Positions 50,640 to 63,656 are shown, numbered from the stretch's first letter. The stretch: 64,000 nucleotides of DNA from Sisyra terminalis (GCA_958496175.1 OY292274.1:48370630-48434629); one strand, 5' to 3'. Made by a program: numbers and translations. The notes: generated by a model from the letters alone, not told the origin.

Positions 50640-51460
50640 AAATTTCCTCTTTCCTAATACAAGGGGGATTCGTTTAAGTTTAAGACTGGCAGAAGTACTA
50701 AAAGAAATCGGAGCTACCCGATGAGACATTGTTAAGAGAGAGTAAAGAAGTGAATGTGCTTGATATTTTTTCAATTATAAACTCTATTTAGCTTATGTAA
50801 TAACAACGGCAACAATAACGGCAATGGAAATGGCGACGGTTTCGGTGAAGGTGCACGGGGGATGGTAACAACAGATTGGGACGTAATCTTGTTAGTGGCC
50901 GAATTCAGCGAACAGTAAACTCGAAATTCTGACGGGAAACAATCTAACTAAACCGAACTGAACTGCTAAACCTTAACTGGGGTAGAATGATTGCATTTGT
51001 CTAACGCTTCGATGATTACCCGTTCGCTAACTTCGCATTATTATTGCGAAATCATCCCCCAACTCTCGCCCACCATTCCATACATTCCGTGCCAGTATTC
51101 CAGCATTTTGTCGACATCATCCTCTTTACGTACACCACGTCAATTGAAATTCATTTACTCAATCCTCCAATTTGGAACTCTTCATAGACAAAGTCAACCA
51201 TGTACAGTAATTTACCACCACTTTAGTTAGTTACATCTTTACTGTCTCTTTAGGTTCATACTATAAATTAGGAGAAGCAATTAAGAAAAAGAAAGAAAAA
51301 GCTTAAAGAAATTATAGCTAATAACAATTAATACAAAATTTGTTACAATGAAACAATTGCAATTAACAACCCGTATTTATGGCTTATTTGATAATTCATT
51401 TTAACTTTTAACTTTCCCTGAACGTAACTTAATAATAAATAAATTTAAATTAGAAAATCT
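50640..51460 (+). other. GC-richer island with possible terminal exon, unidentified
   Basis: This block is clearly GC-richer than its surroundings. An acceptor-like CTCTATTTAG ends at 50791 and is followed by an open frame (to TAA at 50916-50918) that reads SLCNNNGNNNGNGNGDGFGE and then a short non-repetitive tail. Non-coding but still GC-richer sequence follows to about 51240, and an AATAAA occurs near 51433. It could be the last exon and 3' UTR of an unrecognised transcript, a non-coding RNA, or a regulatory island. No matching upstream exon was found. Confidence 0.25.
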
Positions 51461-53036
51461 GAGAACGAATAAAACTAAATAACTCGAACATCAACACGGA
51501 GAAATGACTTCTCTGATGTGATTTCAGTTAACTCATTTATATCTCTCTATTCTACACGAAGTGTCTTTTGTCGCATATATAATAAATTTATATTATTCCG
51601 TGATTCAATCCCGAGGGAACTAAATGACTCGTTCCCTATGAACAATAGGTACATATGTAGACGTGTATACAGTCGAGAAAAAAACGCGTTTTTTTAATTT
51701 TAATTGAAAAAAAGAATAAAAAAGTCCCTTTTTTATATACACAGCTTTTTTTTGGGATTAATTCATTCGATTTAAGGCTGTGAGGAAATTTAATGAAGTC
51801 ACGCTTTAAATGGATGTTGCCAAAACCACCACAGGATTCAGTGTAATTATTTTCAATTACATGCAATTATCTAACACTTGTGATGTAATCGGGGGTTAGA
51901 GATACCAGCGGAAGACTCGTGTTTTCGAACCCTTAATTCACTCAGCGATATAACCCTCTCTCGGTGGAGCTTTTGATTCACATGAAAAAAAGTCTTCGGA
52001 ACTGAAACGTGTTTGATGGCTCAAAAAGCGTGTGGTTATTGTATTCATTTAACTTATTACTTTTATAACTAAGCTTTAATATTTTGCCACAAAATTTCAT
52101 TCTTAATTTGTACAACCCTCAAACAAAAATGATTTTATGATCATTCTGAATTAGTTTCAAAAAAATATTACTTTAACCCTATCAATTTCCTTAAACTTTC
52201 TTTAAGTGAGATAGACCCAAAACTGCATTTTCTTTCTTTTATTTTAAACAAATAACTTACTAGACAATGTGAAAAGTTCATGAATTCAACCAAGTAAATC
52301 CTGAATTATTTTCAAAATACGTACCAAAAATATAAACTAGGAAAGCTTTATTATAGAGCATCCAAGTCTCTTCGAATATCTACGACATTAGTATTCGTAG
52401 TGTTCACCTTAATTGTTATCTTTTCATGAAAAACTTAAAATTATGTCCAGAAATTTAATTTTATCCCAGTAGTAGATACAAACAACCCACTTATTTTACT
52501 TAATGTCTCAATTTATCTACAGTTTCTAATAATTAAACTTTTATAATCTATCTGTGTATTAAATTTTTGATCCAATTTTTGGATAAATATTCGTTTTTGA
52601 ATACCAAATTTAAAAATTTTAAAAATGTTGTCTATCAATTTGTTGATAGACATTAAATTTAGTCTATATTTTTATCTATTATTTAAAGTCAAGAACCAAT
52701 CGGCTGAACTAACTTATTATTCCACTTACAATAAACTTCAGAATAATTATTGAAAAGAATGATAAAGAAAGAGGTTCCCTACATTACCTGGAAAAAGAAG
52801 TTAAAGGAAAGGAAACGGAAGGAATAATAAGTATAAGGAATATAATAAACTAGGATATAACAGAATGCATAGTTCCTCATTAAGTATGAGGAATTAAAAG
52901 AATTAAAACTTTACATTACTTAATCGGATGGGGTATCTTTTTGTATATCTTTAAAAATTAATAAAATGTGGTTGTCATAACTTTTGAACTTAAACTAACA
53001 ATTGATTAATTCGCTGGTACAATCAGGAAAATATTA
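51461..53036. other. AT-rich non-coding stretch, no gene seen
   Basis: Only a small hairpin, GTCTATCAATTTGTTGATAGAC at about 52630-52651, was noticed. Confidence 0.45.
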
Positions 53037-53261
53037 GGCTCATGTGTACTTTAGCACACCCACAATCTGGCAATGTTGCATTTTCGACTTTGTTTTTAAT
53101 TTAATTCGCGCTTAAATCGGCCCATAATGAAAATTGAGCCACAAAAGAGAGAACTATACCATATTAAAATTGAATAAACAAAAATATTGTGAATTAAATT
53201 AAAAACAAAGTCAAAAATGCAACGTTGCCAGATTGTGAGTGTGCTAAAGTACACATGAGCC
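53037..53261. mobile_element. foldback MITE with 71-bp arms
   Basis: Arms 53037-53107 and 53191-53261 pair over 71 bp with three mismatches (all transitions) and no gaps, starting GGCTCATGTGTACTTTAGCA. The short central spacer is non-coding. No obvious target duplication. Confidence 0.85.
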
Positions 53262-55147
53262 CAAATTTTAGCGTTTTAATATTTTAAATTTGAGCATGTA
53301 ATATCACAAAGCTTTTGAACCTCTCTTGCCCTTATCACCCTTATTACCTTTCCATCTCCCTCCTGAACGTGTGACGTAATTTATGGATGGTTCCTTATCA
53401 ATAACAGTTTATATTAACTAAGCCGAGGAAGCACTTCTTCCATCTCAAAAAATTTATATTATTATTAGTCATAACGGCGAATAAAAATTTTACAGATTTT
53501 TAAAAAAGTTTTAATTGAAAAATGTTGCTACTCCTCAGGAAAAAGCTCTACCGGCGTCCAAGTTTGCAGCGATACGAAATGGTAGTAAAATAATTTTGTC
53601 GTTACCTAGAAAGTTTTTTTAATCGTGGAATATTGGGAAGGTGAAACGATTTGGCAGGTAAACTTGACGATGAGTAGTTTGTCTCCTTTATCTTTATAGA
53701 AAGAAAGGCAACTATATATGAACATAAGTGTACGCTCATTGCATAAGTTCCAGGCAAAAGCGATTGGTGACTTAAAATTGGATGAATCCCGTTGCGATTA
53801 TTTTACGAAGGGAAAGTTAAACCCCTTTCAATACGAGGGCTCTTCAGACAAGTGGTGTAATTCATAATCTAAAGACCATGTGTACACATAGAAACACTGC
53901 TTTATCGTCCTCTAAATACTCCAAATGAAATGCAACAACTATAATACGATGCGACGAAAACAATTATTATTTCATCATTTCAATACAAGAGAGCGACCGA
54001 CGACGTACTCTAATAAGGATTAGAAATACCTACAAATTAGCAAATCTCTTAAGAAACGTTTCCCTATTAACATTGTAATTATTTAAGGGTATTTTTTAAA
54101 AAATTTAATGTTAAATTCGTTTTGGTTGTTTAGTAATCCATATGTTAACATTACTCGCATGTAATGTAATACGCCTCTCTTCGTTTCCACCCTTGGTCCC
54201 TTTCATTATGTTATTATGTGGCGTGACAAATTCATCTATCTAGTTAAATCTGTTTTTATTTATTATACAAATAATAACAATAACAACTAAAGGGGATTGG
54301 TAGCACCCCCCTATCAGATTTATGAATAGATTTTATGTGCCAAATGGCAGATGTTGGCAATGGGTATGTTTTCAGAAATATAATTAACCGAAATAATTGC
54401 GTAAAAATTTTTAGTGTCATTTTTTAAAGTCAAAAATCAACAATTTAGAAACGATGACATCAAGCGGTTACAAAATAAGTCAGAAATTGAAATAAAATTA
54501 ATTATCATCACGACAATCTTTTATCATTGACTTCCTCGATGTTCTTATGTTGAAGGTACGTTGATAATAATGTTGACTTGAGTACACATTTTGCATTTAA
54601 AATACGAACCAACAAGCAAATCGGCTTAGTGTTTAAATAAAAATATAAAATTTTAATGAGCAATAGCAGAGATCGAGATTGTGTAACTACCAACAAAAAA
54701 AAAACATCAAATAGGTACTCTTCTTCATATTATATTATATATATATATATGTTATTTTCATTTAGAAGATATACAAAAGCAAATCGTTTTGTGATTTTGC
54801 CTTTTGCTCTCCCTTATTAAATCAATGTAATTGTGCCAACAAAAACCGAAAAAGCTTTCCATAAAAAAGCTCATTTAAGTTCACTCTTTTATACTCAGCG
54901 ATTTGTCTCTCTGATAAACAATACAAATGTGAGGTTTAAATGAAGAAACTCTCCTAAATTCCATCAATTCAAAATAATTAATTTCGTTTATTCAAATGTA
55001 TTCAAAACTGAATTCAATGCGCATACAATTACATCAAAAATAAAGGGTTGCATTTTTACCTGAAGATTTTTTGCCATTGAAAAGAATATAAGCACCATTT
55101 AATTGCTCGAGGAGCTTTTCATTCACGTAAATATTTTCTTAATTAAA
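53262..55147. other. non-coding stretch, no gene seen
   Basis: AT-rich with a (TA)n microsatellite at about 54735-54750. No recognised exon on either strand. Confidence 0.45.
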
Positions 55148-55599
55148 TCTATACTAATATATAAAATTCTTACGTCTGTCTGTACATTTCGATTTTGAAC
55201 CCAATTTTAGGGTAAATATTTGTTTCAAGAGGCCCTTATTCCGAATTTAACATTTTTAAAACTTTTGTCTGTCTGTCTGTCTGTGTGTCCCGATTTAACT
55301 AAAGAACGGAACAACCGAATTTAATGAAATTTGGTATTAAGATACAACACAATTTTCCACAGACTATAGGCTAATTATCATTCCAAAAAAATATTAAGGG
55401 AAGGTATTCCCTAGGGATGAAAACAGGAATTTTTACTTTAGACAGGTGAGTTATATATCATTGGAAAGGTAATTAAAAGTTAAAAAATAATCTGTAAAAA
55501 TATTTTTAGTTGAACTGATTAAAAGCACAGTAAATTCAATTTAAAGTTAAAAAACTTGCCTCTGGGAAATATAAACCTTTATATATAATAGACACATAG

Positions 55600-55675
55600 T
55601 TGATGTTAATAGCGTAATCGCTTACGTATCGGACATTCTGATCCTCCTAATTAAAAGACCTGGGCTCGAACCTTA
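55600..55675 (+). repeat. tRNA-like SINE head inside the Helitron-like element
   Basis: An A-box-like TAGCGTAATCG (55610-55620) and a B-box-like GGGCTCGAACC (55662-55672) sit at tRNA spacing and are followed by a T-rich run. Stems do not close well, so a tRNA-derived repeat is favoured over a tRNA gene. It differs from the tRNA-Ser-like family found elsewhere in the window. Confidence 0.55.
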
Positions 55676-55764
55676 CAGTAAACTTTTTTTTTATTTTTTT
55701 TTTACAAAATTGTTGTAAATAGACCCTTAGAGTTGCTCAATATTGAAATATTAACAAAAAAAAA

Positions 55765-55806
55765 ATAATAGTAGTAGTAGTAGTAATAATAATAATAATA
55801 GTAATA
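55765..55806. repeat. AGT/AAT trinucleotide microsatellite
   Basis: Runs of (GTA)n then (ATA)n in the interior of the Helitron-like element. Confidence 0.85.
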
Positions 55807-57578
55807 AAACTTTAAGTAAATACGCTTTTAAAACCGTGCATACATAAAATCCTGTATTTATATATCCCTCTGACTGATGAAATTTTAATATTCGATGTAT
55901 TCCTTATAAGAAGTAGACATTTGATAAGAATTTTTTTTTTGAAAATTCCTACCCTAAAAGAGTAAAAGGGGTGACTAAGTTTGTATGAGAAAATGTTAAG
56001 TTAATAAACAATCGAAATTTTGAATTTAATAAGTAGAATTAATAAATAAATAATAAATTCATTATAAGTTTCTGTTTTTGTTATATCATTTTAATAACAA
56101 CGTTTTAAATAACGTTATTTCACTAAATTAGTATGAAAGTTTATGTAGTACTTATTCTAACAGAGCAATTTTTAATTTTTGTTTGTTTTTCAACAATCAA
56201 ACTTTTTAAAATCTAATTTTTATCAACCAATGATTGTGACCTGGAGCAATTATTTAATATTAAGGGAGCAATTTTTTGTCATATATTTCATTATCAATCA
56301 ATAAATAAAATCTTCCAAACCAACTTTTCTTCGGTATTTAGAAAAATTTGAAAATCAATTATTGTTTTTGAAAATAAATAAAATATTCGAATTTCCTTCC
56401 ACGCTTTCTATCTATTTCCAACAATTTTGTATGTACAACGTCAAAATGTGAGATATCGAATTGCTTTTTAGTAATGATAATCAAAATAAAGAAGGTTGTA
56501 ACTTTTTTCGTTTTACATTGTATTTTACAATGTAAATGCATATTTGTGTCGATGAAATTTGGAAAATGTTTTTCTTATACGATATATAATAAGAAACGGT
56601 TTTTACCTCCCCTAAAAAAGTGAAAAATGGTGGCAAAGTTTGTACGGCATAACGTCTAATAAACAATCGAAATTTCAAATTTAATTATCAAAGTATGTTC
56701 GTTATAGACGAAACATTTTATCGCTTAAAGTAAAACAATGTTGGTTTTATTATTAGATTCAAAAACGTAATATATGCTTAAAAATTTATACGCTAATATA
56801 TATATCTGGAAAAGATTAAGTTCAAAAGTGAGCATTAAGTTTTTTGGTTTTCACATATTGTAAACCTGAAAATCCAAAATACGTATTCACAAATAAATAG
56901 ATTTGTGAGCGAATATCGAGTAGCGAGCAATTCGGCGAACTGAAAGAAAATGGTTTAATTATATAGTTGAAATTCAGATATCTTAATAATAAGTGCATAG
57001 ATACACAATGGTTATACTTGATTATGGAGAAACTGGGTTTCGTGCATTTGAACATATTTTAATTTCGCGGTAGTTTTTTACATTGCAGTAGTGAAATAGT
57101 TTCGAGAAAACGGTTCATTCGAGAGTCGAGACAATGAAATGTGGTTTTTACTACTATTCTAAATATCTAGGCGAGTGTTTTGATAACTTTTGACTGTTTT
57201 AAGTTATAATTATGACTGACTTTATTGAACTTAACGATAGTTATTATTTATGTATAGATGGTGATTGATTTACGGATTAATTGGTCCACGGTAGGTACAC
57301 CTACCGTAGGTAAACGGTTTTTTTAGGTACTTTTTAGATATTTATAATTATTTTTTGAAAATTAATTGATTATTATATGAAACTATTTTATTCGAAGTAA
57401 CAGTTTATTAAATGTGTATTTTTAAAGTTGACACAACAGTGTATTTAAGTATGATTATGTTTTTCGTAAAAGAAATAAAAAAAATAATAATTTTCATATA
57501 CCACTACAAATAATAAATTTAAAAAGAAAATATAATCTACACCTACGTTACGCAGACGGTTTCGCGGGGATTAGCTAA

Positions 57579-59211
57579 TGTTTCAATAAAAATAATTTTT
57601 TATTGAATTAAGAACACATAAATATTGCGAATAAATCGATGGTTGAATGATAAAATAAATAATGAACGTTATTGAAATACATATATCGGACCTAAGAAGA
57701 TTGGAAAAGAAAAATAATTGGTTTCATGTTGAGAATAAGATAAATTTTATGCTTTAATTCTTCATAATGAGTTTTAGTTAAATCTCTTTCGATTGCCTCT
57801 TTAAATCTCTCCAACTGTCTTAAATGTTGAGTTTTTTAAAGATAACACGTGGCTGGAAAGCTTTTCGTTTGCGTATTGCAAGGGATATTACACGGGTAAG
57901 AAGGTAGAAATATTTTTAACGATGAAAAAATATTTTTCTTTATCAAGTGTTTTTAAAAATAAAATTAATGACGTTAAACTTTCTTGACTTATTTAAGTTA
58001 TAATTATCAAAAAAATAATTTTAAATAATTTTTTTTAAATGGTGGAAACATTTATTGTGTAGCTACATTATTTTTGCGATATTTTCTTTATTAATTCTTA
58101 GACTCACCAATTATTTTGTTTGGATTGTATAAATTGTAAGTCTACAAAAAGTATGGTTTTTCCTTATTAGGGACTAATTTTCTATTAAACTTTTCTTGCG
58201 CTAATTTGCATCAATGATATAATTGAGGTATTATTCCCCATTAAATCGGTTATTTTTCCACTCATCCGCTTTCGATAGATTTGAATTTTCGATATTTCAT
58301 ATTTCCTTATTATAAACGATTCCATTTTTAATTTTTGGTTTCCAATTTTTAACATAATCGCCAAAAATTTCAAACTTTTTATATAACAATCGATTTGTAT
58401 ATTCAATTATTACTTTCTCAAAATGGCACATATTTTTAAATTAAATATTTTGGTTTCCTTTTTCAACATCATCAATTATTGTAATTTCGCCTTTTTTCAT
58501 TTCAGATGTTTTTTGTCAAAACATCGAATCAATCTAATGTATTATATGGTGAACATCGAGTAGATTCGATACATTAATGTTTAGTGAACACCAATATATT
58601 AGAAAATGAGGAACCCAAAACACAGAAATTAAAAAATTATTTTGCTAAACAAACTTTTTATTTATCTTACTAAAAAACAACAAGATGTAGAAAAACATTG
58701 AAAATTTTTAAGTTTCTAACAGTTCACTATTGGCACTAGTGGCTCAAAGTGATGAATTCCCTATGACGAACCTAGATCGAAAGCTTTTTAAAATCAACCT
58801 AGAGAAGATAATACAGAAAAACTGACAAAAATTTGGCCCAACAATTGGAATTTTTGACTACTAAATTAAAATAGAAAACCGTAAAAATAATTAATGAAAA
58901 GCTTTATGTGGAACCAAAAAATAAACTTTGAAAAAATATGGAGTTCCTCAAAGCTTAGAAATGTGAAGCTGGAAAACTACAGATATTTTAAATCTCTAAC
59001 ATGAAAAAAGACAAATAAAAAAGAATATACTGTAAGAGTAATATTCTGAGAAGGAAAGAAAGAGTTATGGAAACTGAAGAAGGAAAGCAAGAAAATCTAA
59101 AGAAAAAAGAAATAAAAATAGAAGAAAGCAGTAACACAACACCGAACTAAAGACTATTGTTTTGAAATATTTAAATTTTGGTTAAAAAAAGTTAAATTCA
59201 GGACATGTCTA
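57579..59211. other. AT-rich non-coding stretch, no gene seen
   Basis: Purine-rich part at 58900-59150; no recognisable protein in any frame. Confidence 0.45.
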
Positions 59212-59363
59212 CCGTTGACCGATTCAAAACTGATATCTAGGTTCGAATCTCGTATCGAGCAAATTTTCGATATTTCTCGATTACGGATTTTTATTAACCC
59301 TAGAGTCACTTAAGATCTTGATAGTTATAAGCGACGGTAAATAACAATTCCAAAAAAAAAAAA
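59212..59363 (+). repeat. tRNA-derived SINE, copy 4
   Basis: Head shortened across the A box (CCGTTGACCGATTCAAAACTG), intact B box GGTTCGAATCTCG, body TATCGAGCAAATTTTCGAT, tail GCGACGGTAAATAACAATTCC and an A-rich 3' end. It is the best-preserved 3' half of the family in the window. Confidence 0.8.
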
Positions 59364-61085
59364 CAAAATAGGACTGCTAATTACTGCTCTGGAAACTATC
59401 AAAGAAAATATAATCAATTGAAAACAGCTTAAAATTTCAATAATAACAAGTAAATATAAGCTATCATTAAACAAACGTGAAATACAAGTATTACTTAAAC
59501 AATGCATCTATTGAGCTTTTGAAAAGCTTGTGAATGGTTACAATTTTTTTAATTTACGTACCAGAAGCTTATTGTAAATATTACAGTAAGCATATTGTTT
59601 TATAATAGAGTAGAAGATAATAATATTTATTCTAAAATATTTAAGCAGCAATTTCCTATAGATTGGTGTCCAAGCTTTGATCGTTCCACGTTTAAACAAG
59701 CTACTATAAATGTCGGTTTTCCTCTAATTGGCGATAGAGTCACGTGTGAGCCACGTGTGACGCCGTCCGTTGCAAATCATCTATAAAAGATTAGCAACCC
59801 CTATGTTACCGCATAATTTTCGCCAGTTTTTTTAAATGGATATTAAAGTACATAGACGCAGGTACTCTAACCAATTAAACTTAGCTGTTACTTTTATCTA
59901 CAAAAGCTCATTATTCTTGTATTTTTTTGCTAGTTGAATTGAATTGTAGCGAATAACAATGAATGGTTGATTGGAAAGATGAAGGGGTGAATGTTTGATG
60001 AAACCTGGATTTGTTGATATTGGTTATCTTTGATGAAATCTTGAATGTTGAAATATTGAAATAATTAACAAATGGTACGATGATTTTGTGGATCAGAGCT
60101 AGTTTGTCTCATAAGCCATGACAAATTATTCACACGTAATCGAATGGCGGTACTCGTACGTTGGTGTATTCAATTTGATCATGGAATTGAAGCTGGGTTG
60201 TCAGGGAAGAAAGGAAGACTTAATACTCCGTGAATGGAATAGCACTACTTAGTCTTACTGGATGGGGTTTGTCGAGAAAGAGCTTGAACCATATTAGTCT
60301 TGAGGGGTTTGGTTGAGATTTCTTTTCACATAAAAGCACAACGAAGCAAGGTGGAATGTGACACAAGAACACCGTTTATATCTTTGCAGGCAACGCAACG
60401 CGACACAGCCAACGGATTATTTCTCTCATTGTATTTGCGCTAATGTTCACATTTCAAACCAAATGCATTGAAAATACAGAAACTTAGAAAATCAATTTCC
60501 AGACGTGAACACAGGGAAATTCATTTGAAAAAAGCCCAAGGTTTTTTCAAAGTATAAATAAATTCATTATACAAATGAATGATTACATTAAATTGGAAAT
60601 GTTTTTTTAAAGTAAGTCTGATTGTAAGTATTCAATTTAGTCAATTTTTCAATACAACTTGGAGATTGGGATGAGGAATAAAGGATGATGTGGAATTGAG
60701 GATGGAAATAAATTGATAGTTTTTACTTGAATATTGACTGGTGGAAAAGCAAAGCGATATGTTTGGCGACCACAAATCACAAAGAGCCCAATTAAAGGTC
60801 ATTTTTCACTGTTGGTATAACAATCTTGTTATTCGTCATATTTTCTGAGCGTTATTCTGTTCGTTTTTACCGCATAAAAATCACTAAAGCGAATTTATAT
60901 TTCATCCATAGATGATCACAAAATATTAGAACTTTCATGTTATTCTAAACTATTTCTTTTGATTATTTTTTAAATAAACTCCAACAAAACTTGTTGTTAC
61001 CGATAAAATTGAGTGATAATACAACTGACATAACTTTTACAAATCTTGGATAAAATGTGAAAAAGTGAAATTTAAAATAAAATGT
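59364..61085. other. repeat-like or unassigned DNA, no gene seen
   Basis: The part at about 60080-60430 is GC-richer than its flanks and might be an LTR or exon remnant; no reading frame or terminal repeat could be supported. Confidence 0.35.
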
Positions 61086-61930
61086 AAAATTTAAACACAA
61101 CGATCACCAATGAAAATGGAAAATTGTCACACAATATATACAGAAAATCAACAACAAGAACACAACGATCCATAATACATCATTTCATCCAAGAAACCAA
61201 AAAATGGAAGCTTACAACAGTCTCGTATACAGAGCAATCAAGTTCCCTCTTAACACCAAAGCTCGCGAAGAAAAATACAACATAATTAAATATATAACCA
61301 TAACTAACGGATATAACAGTCCAATCATAGACAAAATAATATCGAAATTTACTAAAAAATCCATTCTTCCAACTTCACCAAAAAAAAAATAAAAAATATA
61401 TAAAATCTAATATCACATATATAAATATACAACTACAATCGCCAACTTCCTCAGGAAAAATAATTTTAATATCGCATTTTCAGCTAACAGCATCATGAAA
61501 ATTCTTAAACCATTGAAGAACAACAAAATTACAAAGAAAAATAAAAATAAAATAAAATGTGATTCCTGTGAAAAATTCTACATTGACCAAACTGGTAGAT
61601 CTTTTGGGACAAGATATAAGAAACATACACCCAGGAAACCTAGTTCAACAACAGCTTCAAATTTTACAAAACATCTTTATAGCGAAAATCTTCAATGCAT
61701 AAATTTCGAAACCAATTTTAAAGCACTACATATTTGCAAGAACAGATCACATATGAATACCCTAGAAGAATATAAAATATACAAAGCCCACAAACTAGAT
61801 CCAAATAACATCCTTAAACGACAAATTATTTAAAACTAACACTTTAAATGAAATTTGTTTCCAATTGGCACAATAATTATTACCTGATGATGACAATCAA
61901 AGGATGTTGAAACGCATCATAATCAAAAAA
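61086..61930 (+). mobile_element. Penelope-like retroelement, 3' fragment (RT end and GIY-YIG endonuclease)
   Basis: Several frame-shifted segments. First NENGKLSHNIYRKSTT at about 61086, the end of the reverse transcriptase domain. Then MEAYNSLVYRAIKFPL through NGYNSPIIDKI (61204-61392), the post-RT linker. Then an ORF at 61495-61833 with KCDSCEKFYIDQTGRSFGT, the GIY-YIG nuclease signature of Penelope-like elements, ending EEYKIYKAHKLDPNNILK. The usual Gly of the YIGQT motif is Asp here. A tail, ACCTGATGATGACAATCAAAG, is shared with the fragment at 63.4 kb. The 5' part is missing, as is usual for retrotransposed copies. Confidence 0.8.
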
Positions 61931-62023
61931 GAAATGGAGTCATAGGACTAACATAACTATTCATTAAAAGTGAAATAGCAGTTTAAGAAATAGGAATAAT
62001 TTGAGTACTACTAATTTACAATA
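61931..62023. other. short spacer
   Basis: No feature seen between the Penelope-like fragment and the pogo-like element. Confidence 0.5.
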
Positions 62024-62557
62024 CTGTAATCCTTCTTCTTGCGCGGGTTTTCATTGTGCGGTTTTCTACGGCGTGAATTGAGTTCTTAATACCACTTTTT
62101 GTACTGCACGGTTTTTGAAATTTTGTCTTCATGCGTGCCTTAAATTTGGACAGGAATTTATCAGGTGCTGTGGTTCCTTATGAAAATATTTTTACGAGAA
62201 GAAAAAATACTGGTACACAATTTTAGATAACTAGCTTTTGTTCTTCCTGGATAAAAAAGCTCATCAGAATATAGCACTGATTTCTTTTTATCACAAAAAG
62301 TCTGTTTTTTTTGCGAAATATTCTAACCAAAGTTCATAGGTATTATTGATATTTTTTTTTAAATTAAATTGGTTTTTGGAATTTTATTTTGGTCTTTATG
62401 TTTGTAATACATATTTGCAATGTCAATTTTTGATTGAATATTAATTTTATCTCTTTATTTTCAAAATTTTCATGCAAAATAGGGTTCATATTGCGTGGTT
62501 TTGTATTGTGCGCTATTTTTGAGGAACGGAACTACCGCTCTGTTGGGGGGATTACTG
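62024..62557. mobile_element. pogo/Tigger-like non-autonomous DNA element
   Basis: Imperfect inverted ends C(T/A)GTAATCC at 62024 and, inverted, ending at 62557, flanked by TA on both sides. The interior repeats GCGCGG, TGTGCGGTTTTC and GCGTGGTTTTG words, which recall the CGCGGTTTT subterminal motifs of pogo/Tigger elements. No transposase is readable in 534 bp. Confidence 0.55.
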
Positions 62558-63429
62558 TAATTGTTCACTAGTGAAAATCTGAAGCAGTTTGAAACCCTGG
62601 GCGTTGATAAATAAAATATGGTTTTTATGGAAACAAAATAACCAAAATTTACATTGAATTAACGACTAAGAAGTAAATATTAAAAAAAATATTTGTGTTT
62701 TAATGCATATTTAAGCTATGAAAATATCAAAACAGTTATAAAAAAAAATAGATTACTCCAGAGAAAAACTAGCTTTTTCTTATACGCATCTTACCCCGTA
62801 TTAAAACCATTTGACGATGCTATGCATTTCAATTATACGCACACATAATTCATTAACAACTTGTAACTTCCCGTGAAATATTCACAGCCTAACACCGACA
62901 CAACTGACAAATAGCAAAAATTGGCGATGGATTAAAATAGAAATGACGGTTAAGGCATAAAACAATCAGTTAGTTCAAATTTGAGATAATGATTATGTTT
63001 TACTAACACGTATGAATTTACAACACTTATTCTCTATCTTTGCAGGCATACATACATATTCCATACCTTTCTACGTTGATTTGGGTTACCAACTTTAAAT
63101 TACAGAAAATCCGGATAATTACATTCAATAAAAAAGTAGATTGAATAAAATCTTCAAAACTAAGCAAATATACAAAATAGTAACGTTCACAAGCTTTCCT
63201 ACCTTATTTTATATTCTATTCTAAAACATATATTTTTGACGATATTTTTTATCGTTGGAGGACTAAAGAAACTTGTTTTTTTATCAAAATCAAAAATCGT
63301 AGTGATTGGTTTTTGTAAACTAAAGTCCAAAGAAAAATTATTTTTTCTGGAAGCACCGGGCTAAACTGGAGAGTTGGTAACCCTAACATTGATTAACAAA
63401 TTTATTGTACAATTTATATTTTTGTCACA
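62558..63429. other. AT-rich non-coding stretch, no gene seen
   Basis: Nothing supportable on either strand. Confidence 0.45.
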
Positions 63430-63656
63430 ATTAACAGACTCATGCATTGTTATTTAATATAAAGCGTTTCACCAATCTTCGGCTGCTATCGTCAGGTAAC
63501 GTTTTATTATGTCAATTGTAAGGTGTTTGTTGTAAATAATTTGTCTTTAAGGATATTGGCTGGATCTAGTTGGTGGGTTTTATATATTTCGTATTCTTCC
63601 AGAGTGTAATCCTTCCTGGCAAATGTGTAAAGGTTTAAAGTTAGTTTTAAAATTTG
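63430..63656 (-). mobile_element. Penelope-like retroelement, second 3' fragment
   Basis: On the minus strand, with one frameshift: NFKTNFKPLHIC then TLEEYEIYKTHQLDPANILK and a stop (codon at 63507-63509). It is the same C terminus as the 61.8 kb fragment, and the following non-coding tail (CCTGACGATAGCAGC...GGTGAAACG) is also shared. Extreme 5' truncation. Confidence 0.75.

Larger units (their letters stand above)
55148..57578 (+). mobile_element. Helitron-like non-autonomous element
   Basis: Starts TCTATACTAATATATAAA, a familiar insect Helitron-type 5' end, preceded by A, and ends CGCGGGGATTAGCTAA followed by T. That is the 5'-TC...CTRR-3' layout inserted between A and T expected for Helitrons. 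A (TCTG)n tract near 55268 and the phrase AACCGAATTTAATGAAATTTGG are also typical of such elements. No Rep/helicase coding is present in about 2.4 kb. The two ends could instead belong to two different copies. Confidence 0.6.

Noticed and set aside
51890..51975. tRNA-like B box (minus strand GGGTTCGAAAAC)
   Set aside because: No matching A box at the right distance and no cloverleaf; single weak match.
54735..55806. CRISPR-like or satellite array
   Set aside because: Only simple microsatellites, (TA)n, (TCTG)n and (GTA)n, without regular spacers.
60080..60430. Possible exon or LTR with raised GC content
   Set aside because: No frame on either strand gives a recognisable protein, and no second LTR copy is seen in the window.
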